A stretch of 64,000 nucleotides of DNA from Nocardia suismassiliense (GCF_900269665.1 NZ_LT985361.1:8326390-8390389), one strand, 5' to 3'. Counted from the first letter of the stretch, positions 41,694-51,087 are shown. The notes: generated by a model from the letters alone, not told the origin. Numbers and translations are program-made.

Positions 41694-42431
41694 TCAGACC
41701 CGGCGACCGACGCTGTAGGCGGCCGCTCGGTCGCGCACCGTCAGCAGGTAGCTGTTGGACTGGTTGTAGGTGAGCAGCGCTTTCTGCCAGCCGTGCTCGG
41801 AGGTCAGGTCGCCGCCGCTGGCGCACAGGTAGCGGGCCGTGCTGAGGGCCGCGTCATCGATGTTCTGCGGATCGGCCACGCCGTCGCCGTTCGCGTCGAC
41901 GCCCCAGCGCTTCCAGGTTTCCGGGATGAACTGCAACGGGCCGACCGCGCGATCGAAGACCGGGTCACCGTCCAGCGCACCACCATCGGTGTCCTTGATC
42001 AGGGCGACACCCGGCGCACCGTCGAGCGGGATGCCGATGATCGGCGGGCGCACCACGCCGTCCGCGTCGATGCGCGAACCGCGATGGGTGCCGTGTTTGC
42101 TCTCCACGCTCGCGATCCCCGCGATGGTCGTCCAGGCGATGCCGCAGTCCGGCCTGGACCTGGCCAGGATCGCCGCCGCGTAGCCGTAGGCCTCCAGCGC
42201 CACCGACGGCATGGCCATGCGATCCGCCTGTTCCTCGGCCCAGCCGCGCAACTGCAGCGCGGTGCGACCGGGGCCGTCCAGGTCGATCAGTGGCAGCGGG
42301 GTGCCGGGGCCGGGCGGAATGCCCTCGGGGATCGGCGGGAGATCACGGTCGATCCCACAACCGGCGAGCGCGAGGGTCACCAGGACGGCGGCCACAGCGC
42401 CGGTCTTCTTCAGGAGCACTCCACCTATCAT
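41694..42431 (-). CDS. LpqU-like lytic transglycosylase lipoprotein
   Basis: The 245-residue protein has a lipoprotein signal (KKTGAVAAVLVTLALAGC, lipobox LAGC) and an SLT/lytic-murein-transglycosylase domain: IAGIASVESKHG with the catalytic glutamate, AVGPLQFIPETWKRWG, and an acidic calcium-like DANGDGVADPQN. These enzymes cleave glycan strands with 1,6-anhydro formation. From memory the gene between mazG and eno in mycobacteria is lpqU (Rv1022), and this is its counterpart; here mazG is 17 kb away. Confidence 0.85.
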   Translation of the reverse strand: MIGGVLLKKTGAVAAVLVTLALAGCGIDRDLPPIPEGIPPGPGTPLPLIDLDGPGRTALQLRGWAEEQADRMAMPSVALEAYGYAAAILARSRPDCGIAWTTIAGIASVESKHGTHRGSRIDADGVVRPPIIGIPLDGAPGVALIKDTDGGALDGDPVFDRAVGPLQFIPETWKRWGVDANGDGVADPQNIDDAALSTARYLCASGGDLTSEHGWQKALLTYNQSNSYLLTVRDRAAAYSVGRRV

Positions 42432-42460
42432 CCAGATCCGGCGGGGTGCTCAGCGAAATC

Positions 42461-44017
42461 TCAGCCGAGCAGCTCGCGCGTCGCCGAATGCGCCGGTGCC
42501 GCGAGTATGGCGTGCGTCTCCCCGGATTCGACGATGCGGCCGTGGTCGAGCACCACCAGACGCGGGCAATGCGCGGCAACCAAACCCATGTCGTGGCTGA
42601 TCACCAGCAGGCTCATGGCGCGGTCGCGGCGAATCCGGTCCAGTAGTCGCATGATCGAGGTGGCCGTCGCCTGATCCAGCGCGGAGGTGATCTCGTCGCA
42701 GATGAGGACCGCGGGTTCGGCGGCGAGCGCGCGGGCCAGCGCGACTCGCTGCCGTTGCCCGCCGGACAGCTCGTGGGGATAGCGGCGGGCCAGCTCGGGA
42801 GCCAGCTCGACCGAGGCGAGCAGGTCGCTGACCCGTTGGGCCAGTTGGCGTCTCGGCACCCCGCCGATGCGGCGCAGCGGCCGGCCGACGGTCTGCGCCA
42901 CGGTGCGGCGTGGGTTGAGCGCGGCACGCGGGTTCTGGGTGACCAGTTGAATGCCATTGCGGCCGCTGGCGGTTCGGCCACGTCCGACGACCGGTATCGC
43001 GGTTCCGGCCAGCTCGAGTGAGCCGGTGGCCGAGCGGTGCAGGCCCGCGATCACCCGGGCGAGGGTGGTTTTACCGGCGCCGGATACGCCGACCACCGCG
43101 AGTGCCGAGGCGGGGGCGAGCTCGAGGTCTATTTCGGCCAGCACTGAGCGCGCGCCGATCGTCGCGCCGATGTTGCCTGCCCGCAACAGGAGCGGGCCCT
43201 GGGCTGGCGAGTCCCGGCTGGGGGCGTGCCAAGCTTCGACCTTGCCCTCCACCGCGAGCACGGTGCCGAGCTCGATGACGTTGTCGGCGATCGCGTGCAC
43301 GGCGGTGGTGTCGTGGCCGGACAACAGGATGGCGGTGGAACGCTCGGCGGCGACCTCGGTCAGCAGGCGGGCGATGTCGGTGCGCAACGCGCCGTGCAGG
43401 CCCGCGAGCGGTTCGTCGAGGATCAGTACGCCGGTCCGGCGAATCAACGCGCGGGCCAGGGCGACTCGGCGCTGCTGGCCACCCGAGAGCTCGCCGGATC
43501 GGCGGCGTAGGTGCTCCGCCGAGAGACCGACCAGCTCGAGGGTTTCGAGCACGGTGTCACGAGAGGCGTCCCGGGCGACTTCGTGCAGCAGAGCGTGCAC
43601 CCGCATCAGGGGATTGAGTGCCGACCCCGGGTCTTGCCCTACGTAAGCCACGTGGGTACGCCGGAACCGCTGCCGGGCAATGGGATCCAGCGCGAACACA
43701 TCGTGGCCTGCGACGGCGACCGAGCCGGTGCGCCGGACGGCGCCGGGCGGCAACTGCCCGAGTAGTGCCCGCATCAGTGTTGTCTTGCCCGACCCGGAGG
43801 GCCCGGTGAGGGCGGTGATCTGCCCTGCCTCGATTTGGAAACTGGTGGGCTCGACCAACTCCTGCCCTGTCGCGCCGTGTATCGACAACTCGTCGACTAC
43901 TACCGGCGCCGATCCCGTCAGGTCGCCACCGAGAGCCGCAGTGCCACTCCGGCGCGGGCCGGCTGCCGCGCGCGGCGGGTCGTCGTCGATCGATAGGTCG
44001 AGAACGGGTTCGCTCAC
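42461..44017 (-). CDS. ABC importer ATPase with two fused nucleotide-binding domains (Dpp/Opp/Nik type)
   Basis: The 518-residue protein fuses two ABC ATPase domains. Domain 1: Walker A GPSGSGKT, signature LSGGQ, Walker B VLILDEP. Domain 2: Walker A GVSGAGKT, signature LSGGQ, Walker B VLICDE. This replaces the separate DppD and DppF. It is the last gene of a four-gene importer operon with GTGA overlaps at each junction (44014-44017 here). The divergent iron-box promoter links it to the SbnA/SbnB pathway, so its likely cargo is a small metal chelate or peptide. Confidence 0.9.
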   Translation of the reverse strand: MSEPVLDLSIDDDPPRAAAGPRRSGTAALGGDLTGSAPVVVDELSIHGATGQELVEPTSFQIEAGQITALTGPSGSGKTTLMRALLGQLPPGAVRRTGSVAVAGHDVFALDPIARQRFRRTHVAYVGQDPGSALNPLMRVHALLHEVARDASRDTVLETLELVGLSAEHLRRRSGELSGGQQRRVALARALIRRTGVLILDEPLAGLHGALRTDIARLLTEVAAERSTAILLSGHDTTAVHAIADNVIELGTVLAVEGKVEAWHAPSRDSPAQGPLLLRAGNIGATIGARSVLAEIDLELAPASALAVVGVSGAGKTTLARVIAGLHRSATGSLELAGTAIPVVGRGRTASGRNGIQLVTQNPRAALNPRRTVAQTVGRPLRRIGGVPRRQLAQRVSDLLASVELAPELARRYPHELSGGQRQRVALARALAAEPAVLICDEITSALDQATATSIMRLLDRIRRDRAMSLLVISHDMGLVAAHCPRLVVLDHGRIVESGETHAILAAPAHSATRELLG

Positions 44018-44865
44018 CACCGCTCCCCTCGTCCGAAGGCCGTGACCGCGAGATTCACGCTCACCGCGACGACCGCGATCGCCAGGCTCGGCGCCAGCAC
44101 CGCCCACGGGTTGAGCAGCATGCCGGACGAGTTCTCGCGCACCATGACCGCCCAGTTACTTGCGCCGAGCGTGGTCGGTAGTTGCAGGAACGACGCCGTG
44201 CTGACCACATAGACGGCGGTCACGAAGCGCAGCCCGAGCTGAACGACGATCACTTCGCGTAGGTTCGGTATCACCTCACGGAAGACCAAGTGCGACAGTG
44301 TTTCACCACTCGCTCGGGCGGCTTCGACGTACCCCGAGGCAGCGACACCCGCCGCAGCGGCCGCGAAAACCCTTGCGCAGTACGGAGTGCCGAACAGGAG
44401 AGCGACGACAATCAGGCCGAGGGGCCCCGCGTCCGGCCATGCGGTCAGCACCAGCAGAATGCCGAGGACGGCGGGCAGCAGCATGGCGAAGTCGACGGCG
44501 CGTTCGATCAGCGCGCCGACCCCGGGGCGCAGCGCGGTGACTGCGCCGAGCACGCAGGCCAGCGCCGTAACCGCCACCGCGATCACCGCGGCGAGCAGCA
44601 ACAGACCCCAACCGCCGTAAAGCAATTGGCTCAGCACGTCGCGGCCCAGCCGGTCGGTGCCCAACCAGGCGTCGGCACCGGCATTACCGAACGGGATACC
44701 GACGGGGGTTTCGGCCGGGTGCGGGGCAAGCGCGGGGCCGCACACCGCGAGCAGCGTCACCACCACGGCGGGCAGCACGGTCAGCAGCCGGAGGCGGCGC
44801 ACTCGACCGCGACCCGGCCGAGCCGTTGCCGCAGCGGGATCACGGGGGCGCAGTAGGCGTTTCAT
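44014..44865 (-). CDS. ABC importer permease, DppC type
   Basis: The 283-residue permease has an N-terminal basic stretch, about six membrane helices and the DppC motif WLGTDRLGRDVLSQLLYG. The EAA loop is in YVEAARASGETLSHLVFREVIPN. It overlaps the upstream permease gene by ATGA (44862-44865) and the ATPase gene by GTGA. Part of the iron-box-flanked importer operon. Confidence 0.88.
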   Translation of the reverse strand: MKRLLRPRDPAAATARPGRGRVRRLRLLTVLPAVVVTLLAVCGPALAPHPAETPVGIPFGNAGADAWLGTDRLGRDVLSQLLYGGWGLLLLAAVIAVAVTALACVLGAVTALRPGVGALIERAVDFAMLLPAVLGILLVLTAWPDAGPLGLIVVALLFGTPYCARVFAAAAAGVAASGYVEAARASGETLSHLVFREVIPNLREVIVVQLGLRFVTAVYVVSTASFLQLPTTLGASNWAVMVRENSSGMLLNPWAVLAPSLAIAVVAVSVNLAVTAFGRGERW

Positions 44866-45779
44866 CGAACACCCCGCAACGACCAGGTACGAATCCCGTC
44901 GGCGACGGCGAGCACGCACATGATCACCGCGCCGGACAGCGCGACCACCGAGGCGACCACCGCGACATCGCGATCCGCCACCGACCCGGCGAGCACGGCG
45001 CCGAGACCCGGGTAGTTGAAGATGGTCTCCACCACCAGCGAGCCGCCGAGCACCATCCCGACCGTGGTCGCGAAACTCGCCACGATCGTCGGCAGCGCGA
45101 AGGGCAGCACGTGCCGCACCAGCACGCTGCGTGCGGGAATGCCATCCAGCACAGCGCTTTCCACGTGCGGTGCCTGGGCCGCGTCCACCATCGCGGCGCG
45201 CACCACCCGGGTATTCCAGCCGATCTGCGGGATCGCCAGCGCGAGCACCGGCAGCACCAGCATGTCGGGGCTCGCCGGAAAACCGGAGCGATCGGTAATG
45301 GTGACGGCGGGCAGCCAGCCCGCGCCGAGCGCGAACACCAGAATCAACAGCGTCGCGACCACGAACTCCGGGATCGCCGCCGCGATGGTTGTCGCGGGTT
45401 CCAGCGGCCGCACGGGGCGCTGCGCCCACCAGATGCCCAGCAGCAGCGAGACGAGCACCGTCACCACCAGCGCGAGCCCACCGAGCAGCAGGGTCGGCGG
45501 GAACTTGTCGGCGAGCAGCTCGTTGATCGGCCGCCCGCGTGTGGTGCGGCCGAAGTCGCCGGTTGCCACGCCGGAGATCCAGTCCCAGAATCGTTGCGGC
45601 AGCGGCCGATCCAGCCCGAGTTCGCGCTCCTTGGCCGCGACCCGTTCCGGCGTCGCGTCCCGGCCGAGCACCGCCCGTGCGGTACTGCCCGGCAGCAGGT
45701 CGACGACTACGAAGACCGTTGCCAGCAGGGCGATCAGCAGGGCGATGCGCCGGATCAGCAGGCGCGCGAACGAGATCAC
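44862..45779 (-). CDS. ABC importer permease, DppB type
   Basis: The 305-residue permease begins SFARLLIRRIALLIALLATVF, the usual DppB start, and has RFWDWISGVATGDFG and the EAA-like loop DAAQAPHVESAVLDGIPARSVLVR. GTG 45779 overlaps the stop of the binding-protein gene (45776-45779), giving tight coupling in the order binding protein, DppB, DppC, fused ATPase. Confidence 0.88.
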   Translation of the reverse strand: MISFARLLIRRIALLIALLATVFVVVDLLPGSTARAVLGRDATPERVAAKERELGLDRPLPQRFWDWISGVATGDFGRTTRGRPINELLADKFPPTLLLGGLALVVTVLVSLLLGIWWAQRPVRPLEPATTIAAAIPEFVVATLLILVFALGAGWLPAVTITDRSGFPASPDMLVLPVLALAIPQIGWNTRVVRAAMVDAAQAPHVESAVLDGIPARSVLVRHVLPFALPTIVASFATTVGMVLGGSLVVETIFNYPGLGAVLAGSVADRDVAVVASVVALSGAVIMCVLAVADGIRTWSLRGVR

Positions 45780-47293
45780 CCGGCCAACCAGGCCCGTTCC
45801 AGCTGCACCCGCGCGAAACCACCGAGCGTGGGCAGGTCGTGCACCCGCGCGGACGCGATGTCGATGCCGTCGGCTATGCCCCACACCAGGTATCCGCCGC
45901 GCTCGTGCTGGATCCGCTGCACGTCGCGACAGGCCTGCGTGTACTCCGAGTCGCTTTGGGCTGCCATGGCTTTCGCGGTGGCCGCGTCGAACTCGGCGTC
46001 CTTGAAGTCGGTTTCGTTGCGGTTGGACCGGCTCGACATCAACTTGTCCGCGTAGAACAGCACCGAATCGTTGGTGCCCCAGGAGACGGTGTACAGCGCG
46101 CCCTTCAACCAGGTCTGGTCGTAGAAGGCGTTGGAGTCCTGGGTGACCACGTCGAGGCGGACGCCGATGTCGGCGAGCTGGGTCGCGATGACCTTGGCCG
46201 ACTCCACCTCGCCGGGCGCCTCCGCCTTGGTGATCAGTGGATAGCTGCGGCCGGTGTCGAAATTGGCCTCGCGCAGCAGCGTTTTCGCGCGGTCGACGTC
46301 GCGGGTGCGCTGCGCGATGGACTTGTCGTACACCGGGTCGCCGGTGCCCAGGATGTCGTTGGCAACCTTGCCGTAGCCCGAATGCACCTGGCTCACCAGT
46401 GCGTTCCGGTCGACACCGAGCCGCAGCGCGGTGCGCACCCTGGCGTCGGCGAACGGTCCGTCCGAGGCGCGCATCGCGACGCCGAGCATGGTGTCGTCGG
46501 CGCGGCGGACCACCCGCAGGTCACCACGCCCCTCGGCGGTCCGGCCCGCGATCGCGCCGACGTTGGAGGCGAGGTCGATCTGCCCGCCGAGCACCGCGTT
46601 GCCCAGTGCGGTGACGCTCTCGAACATGGTGATCTCGATGGCATCGAGCAGCGGCGGCGTGCCGTGCCACTGCTCGTTGCGTACCAGCCTGGCATTGCCC
46701 GCCTGGTACGACTCGAGCCGGAACGGCCCGGTGCCAACGGCTTTGGTGAAGTCGGTGGTGTCCTTCTTGACGGTGAACGTCATCAGCCGGACCAGCAGCG
46801 GCAGCTGGGTGTTCGGCTCGGGCACGGTGAGCACTACGCGGTTCGGGCCGTCCGCGGTGATGTCCTCCGCGGCGACCGGCATCTTGGACGCGCCGCCGAC
46901 CGTGCGCAGCCTGCGCAGCGACCACACGACGTCGTCGGCGGTGACCGGGCTGCCGTCGTGGAAGGTCGCGCCCTCGGCGAGGGTGAAGGTCCAGCGGCGG
47001 CGCTGCGCGTCCGGCTCCCACCGAGTCGCCAAGCGCGGCGCGACGTTCGGATCCGCGCCGGGCACGGTGAGCGCGTCGTACACCAGCGAGGTGATCAGGA
47101 AGTCGCTGTCGTTGCTCAGGTTGGCGTGCGGATCGCGTTCGATCCGCGCCGCGGTGCCCAGTGCACCGACTCGTAGGGTGCCGCCTCGCTGAGCGGGCCC
47201 GGACGACTCCGTCCCCTTCGAGCACGCGGCGACAAATATCACCGCCCCGATGCCGAGCCCTGATTGGAGGAGCTGCCGCCGATTCAAACCCAT
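45776..47293 (-). CDS. ABC importer solute-binding lipoprotein, family 5
   Basis: The 505-residue protein has a lipoprotein signal (NRRQLLQSGLGIGAVIFVAAC) and a family 5 extracellular solute-binding fold with WTFTLAEGATFHDGSPVTADDVVWSL, the diagnostic segment, and a late YTVSWG. Family 5 proteins bind peptides, nickel chelates or opine-type metallophores. First gene of the importer operon; the divergent region upstream has two iron boxes. Given the SbnA/SbnB neighbours, a metal-chelate cargo is inferred. Confidence 0.88.
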   Translation of the reverse strand: MGLNRRQLLQSGLGIGAVIFVAACSKGTESSGPAQRGGTLRVGALGTAARIERDPHANLSNDSDFLITSLVYDALTVPGADPNVAPRLATRWEPDAQRRRWTFTLAEGATFHDGSPVTADDVVWSLRRLRTVGGASKMPVAAEDITADGPNRVVLTVPEPNTQLPLLVRLMTFTVKKDTTDFTKAVGTGPFRLESYQAGNARLVRNEQWHGTPPLLDAIEITMFESVTALGNAVLGGQIDLASNVGAIAGRTAEGRGDLRVVRRADDTMLGVAMRASDGPFADARVRTALRLGVDRNALVSQVHSGYGKVANDILGTGDPVYDKSIAQRTRDVDRAKTLLREANFDTGRSYPLITKAEAPGEVESAKVIATQLADIGVRLDVVTQDSNAFYDQTWLKGALYTVSWGTNDSVLFYADKLMSSRSNRNETDFKDAEFDAATAKAMAAQSDSEYTQACRDVQRIQHERGGYLVWGIADGIDIASARVHDLPTLGGFARVQLERAWLAG

Positions 47294-47366
47294 TGCGCCG
47301 CCTTCTTCCTGGACAAACATCCGCGCGCGGTCGGCGAAGTGCTGAGCCAGCGCCGATGCGATCAGG

Positions 47367-47385
47367 ACAGGCTAGCCTAATCGGT
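47367..47385. promoter_or_regulatory. Iron box (IdeR/DmdR type) for the importer operon
   Basis: ACAGGCTAGCCTAATCGGT matches the IdeR/DmdR consensus TTAGGTTAGSCTAACCTAA at 12 of 19 positions, with a strong AGGcTAGCCTAA core. It is 74 bp upstream of the leftward solute-binding protein gene. Confidence 0.7.
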
Positions 47386-47436
47386 TGCGCGTCACGCGAC
47401 GGAGATTAAGCCAAACTTCACTAGTGTTATACGTTT

Positions 47437-47452
47437 CTGCTATTTTTAGCAG
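47437..47452. promoter_or_regulatory. Short hairpin/dyad between the two iron boxes
   Basis: CTGCTA-TTTT-TAGCAG is a perfect 6-bp inverted repeat in the AT-rich centre of the divergent promoter. It could be a second regulator's site or part of the core promoter. Confidence 0.35.
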
Positions 47453-47458
47453 ACTCGC

Positions 47459-47477
47459 TTAGGTAAGCCTTGCTTAA
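47459..47477. promoter_or_regulatory. Iron box (IdeR/DmdR type) for the biosynthesis operon
   Basis: TTAGGTAAGCCTTGCTTAA matches TTAGGTTAGSCTAACCTAA at 15 of 19 positions. It is 76 bp upstream of the oxygenase start at 47554 and should repress the operon when iron is plentiful. Confidence 0.82.
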
Positions 47478-47553
47478 CCGCGCGAGACCGGATAGCTTCG
47501 CAGATCGACGTCACTCCTGCTTTTTCGAACGATGCGAAGAAGGGACCCCCTCG

Positions 47554-48756
47554 GTGAAAGGCGTTCTCTCCGAACGTAAGACGCTTCACCCGCAGGATAT
47601 CGAACGTCGCGAGCTGCCCGCCGCCGCCGGGCGTGCGGTGCGTGAGCTCGCGCGAGAGATATCTACCACACTGGATTCGACGCTGCCCGACTTAGCCAGC
47701 ACCGCCGTCACCCTGACCGATGCGATCGTGATCGCGCAGATCGAACGCAGATTCGCCGAATTACCCGCCGACGTGCGGCGCACCATGCGCCCGCCGGCCA
47801 CCGCAGCAGGCGCGACCATCGTGAGCAAACTGCCACTGACCGATGCCGAATTCGGCCCGACCCCGCCGAGCTGGCGCGAGGCCGCGCAGTGGAGCGGCGA
47901 TGCCGCGCGGCGCGCGCACTCGTTCGAGCTCGACCTGGTGATGCTGCTGCTCGCCCGTTCGGCCGGTGAGCCTTTCGGCTGGCAGGGCCAGCAGGGCGGA
48001 CGGCTGGTCAACAACATCCTGCCCTCCCCCGGCCACGAAGACGAACAGTCCGGCGCGAGCAGCAAGACCCTGCTCAGCCCGCACTCCGAAGATGCTTTCC
48101 ACCCGCAGCGCGCCAACCTGCTGATGCTCGGCTGCCTGCGCAATCCGGACCTGGTCGGCACGACCGTATCCTCGGTCCGGCGGGTCGAACTCAGCGCCGC
48201 CCAGCGCAGGCTGCTCAGCACGCCGACGCTGCCGATCCTGCCCGACGTCTCCTACGGCAGTGGGCACGAACAGTATTCGGCCACGCCGCTGCCGACGCTG
48301 TGGACCTCGGCTGGGCCGGACGAGACGACGCTGCGCTACGACCCCGCCTATACCCCGCTCGACGACGCCGACGCCGAATACCGCGCGGCCTACGCCCGGC
48401 TGACCGCCGAACTGGAGCGCGTCTGCGTTACGGCCGCGCTCACACCCGGTGAAATCTTGCTGGTAGACAACGACGTCGCGGTGCACGGCCGGGTACCGTT
48501 CACCGCGCGCTACGACGGCACCGACCGCTGGCTCAAACGAGTGAACATCCGCCTGCCTGATCGACCGCGGCGGTCCGAAGAGGCCGACGAGAATGGGTAC
48601 GGGCAACGAGTCGTCGCCCCGTTCCGAGCGGCAGAAACTACCGCGTTCGTGTCCGGTGGCCGCGAGTCGGCCCGAACGGACGAACACCGGGAGCACCGTC
48701 CGGTGGCGATAGAGCGGGAAGCAGCACATGATCGAGGATCCATTGAACATCCGTGA
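47554..48756 (+). CDS. Fe(II)/2-oxoglutarate-dependent hydroxylase, VioC/clavaminate-synthase-like
   Basis: The 400-residue protein has the facial triad His177 and Glu179 (HSED) and His311 (HGRVPF), with a 2-oxoglutarate-binding arginine in DRWLKR. The arrangement, with the FHPQR segment after the HxE motif, matches VioC/OrfP/AsnO/KDO enzymes, which hydroxylate free basic or polar amino acids such as Arg, Lys and Asn. The substrate cannot be read. GTG 47554 follows GAAGGGA. First gene of the iron-box operon; its 3' end overlaps sbnB by 29 bp. The charged C-terminal tail (from about 338) is longer than in VioC. Confidence 0.82.
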   Translation: MKGVLSERKTLHPQDIERRELPAAAGRAVRELAREISTTLDSTLPDLASTAVTLTDAIVIAQIERRFAELPADVRRTMRPPATAAGATIVSKLPLTDAEFGPTPPSWREAAQWSGDAARRAHSFELDLVMLLLARSAGEPFGWQGQQGGRLVNNILPSPGHEDEQSGASSKTLLSPHSEDAFHPQRANLLMLGCLRNPDLVGTTVSSVRRVELSAAQRRLLSTPTLPILPDVSYGSGHEQYSATPLPTLWTSAGPDETTLRYDPAYTPLDDADAEYRAAYARLTAELERVCVTAALTPGEILLVDNDVAVHGRVPFTARYDGTDRWLKRVNIRLPDRPRRSEEADENGYGQRVVAPFRAAETTAFVSGGRESARTDEHREHRPVAIEREAAHDRGSIEHP

Positions 48757-49738
48757 CCGAAGCACCCCGTTACGGGTGCTGAGCCGCAGCGACCTGGCCG
48801 GCGTGCCGATCACGCCCGGCGATGTCGTGCGGGCCGTGGAGGACGCGTATCTGGCGTTCGCCGCAGGGGATTCGGACAACCCACGCAAACTCAGCGTCGC
48901 GAACCCGGACGGCTGGTCGGTGTCCTACGCGATGCTCGGCCGCGACGGCCGCCGCCGGGTGGTCGCGATGAAGACGTCGTACAAGTTCGATCCCGGCCAC
49001 GATCGCAGCACCAAGCGCTACTACACGACCATCACGCTCTACGACGACAGCACCGGCGCGCCGATCGCACTGATGGATTGCTCGCGGGTCGGCGCGCTGC
49101 GCACCCCGGCGGTGTCGGCGCTGCTTGTGCGCGAGACCATCCGCCGCGGCGCGGAGAGCGTGCTGCTGATCGGCACCGGCACCCAGGGCCGAAACGCGTT
49201 GCCGCACTTGCTCGCCGCGAACCCGCAGCTGCGCAAGTTGATGCTGTACGGCACCCACCCCGAAGGGCTGGACGCGGTGCATCGGCAGCTGGCCGAGTAC
49301 TACCCGCACGCGCTGCTCGAAACGGTCGAAGACCCCCGGGCCGCCGCGGCCACCGCCGACGTGGTGCTGGCCACCGCGGGCCCCGGCACCGAGGTCGCGC
49401 TCGAATCCAGTGATCTGGCACCGGGTTCGACGGTGGTGCTCGTCGGCTACGGGCTGGCTCCCTCGACCCTGATCGACGCCGATCGGGTCGTCGCGACCAG
49501 CGCGGAGCAGATGACGTTGACCGGGACCGACATGGTCGGGCCGGACGGGCGGCTGCGCGCGGTGGACGCCGAGTTGCCGCAGATCCTGAGCCGTCGCGCG
49601 GTCGCACGACGCTCGGACGACGAGCGCATCTTCGTCTACAACAGCGGGCTCGTGCTGACCGACATCGCGGTCGCGCACGCCCTCGCCGAGCGCGCCATCG
49701 CCGAGGGGCGCGGCACGGAGGTGCCCCTGTGGGATTAG
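48728..49738 (+). CDS. sbnB: SbnB-like N-(2-amino-2-carboxyethyl)-L-glutamate dehydrogenase
   Basis: The 336-residue protein belongs to the ornithine cyclodeaminase/mu-crystallin family. It shows AMKTSYKFDPGHDRSTKRY (substrate pocket), GALRTPAVSALL and the Rossmann motif VLLIGTGTQGRNAL. SbnB oxidises the glutamate adduct made by SbnA, releasing L-2,3-diaminopropionate and 2-oxoglutarate with NAD. Its genetic neighbour sbnA supports this reading over ornithine cyclodeaminase. It overlaps the oxygenase gene and the following decarboxylase gene. Confidence 0.85.
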   Translation: MIEDPLNIRDRSTPLRVLSRSDLAGVPITPGDVVRAVEDAYLAFAAGDSDNPRKLSVANPDGWSVSYAMLGRDGRRRVVAMKTSYKFDPGHDRSTKRYYTTITLYDDSTGAPIALMDCSRVGALRTPAVSALLVRETIRRGAESVLLIGTGTQGRNALPHLLAANPQLRKLMLYGTHPEGLDAVHRQLAEYYPHALLETVEDPRAAAATADVVLATAGPGTEVALESSDLAPGSTVVLVGYGLAPSTLIDADRVVATSAEQMTLTGTDMVGPDGRLRAVDAELPQILSRRAVARRSDDERIFVYNSGLVLTDIAVAHALAERAIAEGRGTEVPLWD

Positions 49739-51087
49739 ACGCGGGCGGGGTCGGGGTGACGCGCGGTGCGATCAGCGCCGCCCCGGTCCCGGCGCGCCTG
49801 GACGACTGGGAGCGCCGCGTGCTCGGCGACCCGAATCTGCTGGGCGACATCGGCTTCGCGGTGGGCGGCCCGTTCCACGTGCTGTATCCGCCGCGGGTGG
49901 GGCGCAATATCCAAGGATTCCACGAAGCCTTCGCGCGGGCGGGGATCGATGGCGTCGTCTACTACGGCAAGAAGGCGAACAAGTCCGCCGCCGTCACCCG
50001 CGCCTGCGCGGAACACGGTGCGGGTGTGGATGTTTCCAGCACCGGCGAGCTGACGGCCGCGCTGGCGCAGGGCGTGCGCGGTGCCGAGCTGATGGTGACC
50101 GGGCCCGCGAAGTCCGACGACCTGCTCTGGCTGGCCACCCGGCACGGTGCGCTGATCGCGGTCGATGACCTAGATGAGCTCGAACGCCTTGCCGCACTGG
50201 GCGACTCGACCGCACCGGTCCGGATCATGCTCCGGGTATTGCCCGCCGCGTCGGCCAGCCGATTCGGGATGACCGAGGTCGAGCTCGACCGTGCGCTGGC
50301 CGCGTTCGCCGGTCGTACATCGCTTCGGCTGGAGGGCTTCAGCTTTCACCTGTCCGGCTACGACGCCGTCGCCAGGGCCGAGCTGGCCGGTGCGCTGATC
50401 GCTCGCTGCCTGCACGCGCGCACGCTGGGCCAGCCCGCCACCACGCTGTCGATCGGTGGCGGCTTCGGCGTCGATTACGTGCCTGCCGACGCCTGGGCGG
50501 AGTTCACCGAGCACGTCGACCGGCGGTGGTTCCACTCGGGCAAGTCGTTCGAGTCCTACTATCCCTATCACTTCCCCGCGCCCGGTCCGGCCATGCTTGC
50601 CGCGATCCTCGACCACGACGGGCTCGCACAGCGACTGCGCGACAATGCCATCCGGCTGGCGATCGAGCCGGGCCGCGCACTGCTCGCGCACGCCGGTTTC
50701 ACCGTCTTCCGGGTCCAGGGCAGCAAGATCCGGCACGTCGACGGCGCGCCGTACCATCTGCTCACCGTCGACGGCACCAGCTTGAGCCTGTCCGAGCAGT
50801 GGTTCGACAGCGAATACCTGCCCGACCCGCTGCTGTGGCCCACCCGGCCGGGCAGCACCACCCCGACCAGCGTCGGCGCGGCCACCTGCCTCGACTCCGA
50901 CATGCTCAGCTGGCGGCGGATCCCGCTACCGCGGGCCGCCACGGTCGGTGACCTGCTGATCTACCCGAATACGGCCGGTTACCAAATGGACTCGAACGAA
51001 TCCGCCTTCCATGAGCTGCCGATACCGCCGAAGGTGCTGCTGCACGACGCACCCGGCGATCGGCTCCGCTGGACGCTCGACGGCTGA
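49729..51087 (+). CDS. PLP-dependent decarboxylase, SbnH/diaminopimelate-decarboxylase-like (fold type III)
   Basis: The 452-residue protein has the fold type III pattern: PLP lysine in YYGKKANK, SIGGGFGVDY (phosphate binding), AIEPGRALLAHAG, and CLDSDML with the catalytic cysteine. SbnH decarboxylates a citryl-diaminopropionate intermediate in staphyloferrin B synthesis; relatives act on diaminopimelate, ornithine or arginine. Here the substrate may be a diaminopropionate derivative, perhaps the glutamate adduct; this is an inference. GTG 49729 overlaps the sbnB stop by 10 bp. Confidence 0.82.
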   Translation: MGLDAGGVGVTRGAISAAPVPARLDDWERRVLGDPNLLGDIGFAVGGPFHVLYPPRVGRNIQGFHEAFARAGIDGVVYYGKKANKSAAVTRACAEHGAGVDVSSTGELTAALAQGVRGAELMVTGPAKSDDLLWLATRHGALIAVDDLDELERLAALGDSTAPVRIMLRVLPAASASRFGMTEVELDRALAAFAGRTSLRLEGFSFHLSGYDAVARAELAGALIARCLHARTLGQPATTLSIGGGFGVDYVPADAWAEFTEHVDRRWFHSGKSFESYYPYHFPAPGPAMLAAILDHDGLAQRLRDNAIRLAIEPGRALLAHAGFTVFRVQGSKIRHVDGAPYHLLTVDGTSLSLSEQWFDSEYLPDPLLWPTRPGSTTPTSVGAATCLDSDMLSWRRIPLPRAATVGDLLIYPNTAGYQMDSNESAFHELPIPPKVLLHDAPGDRLRWTLDG

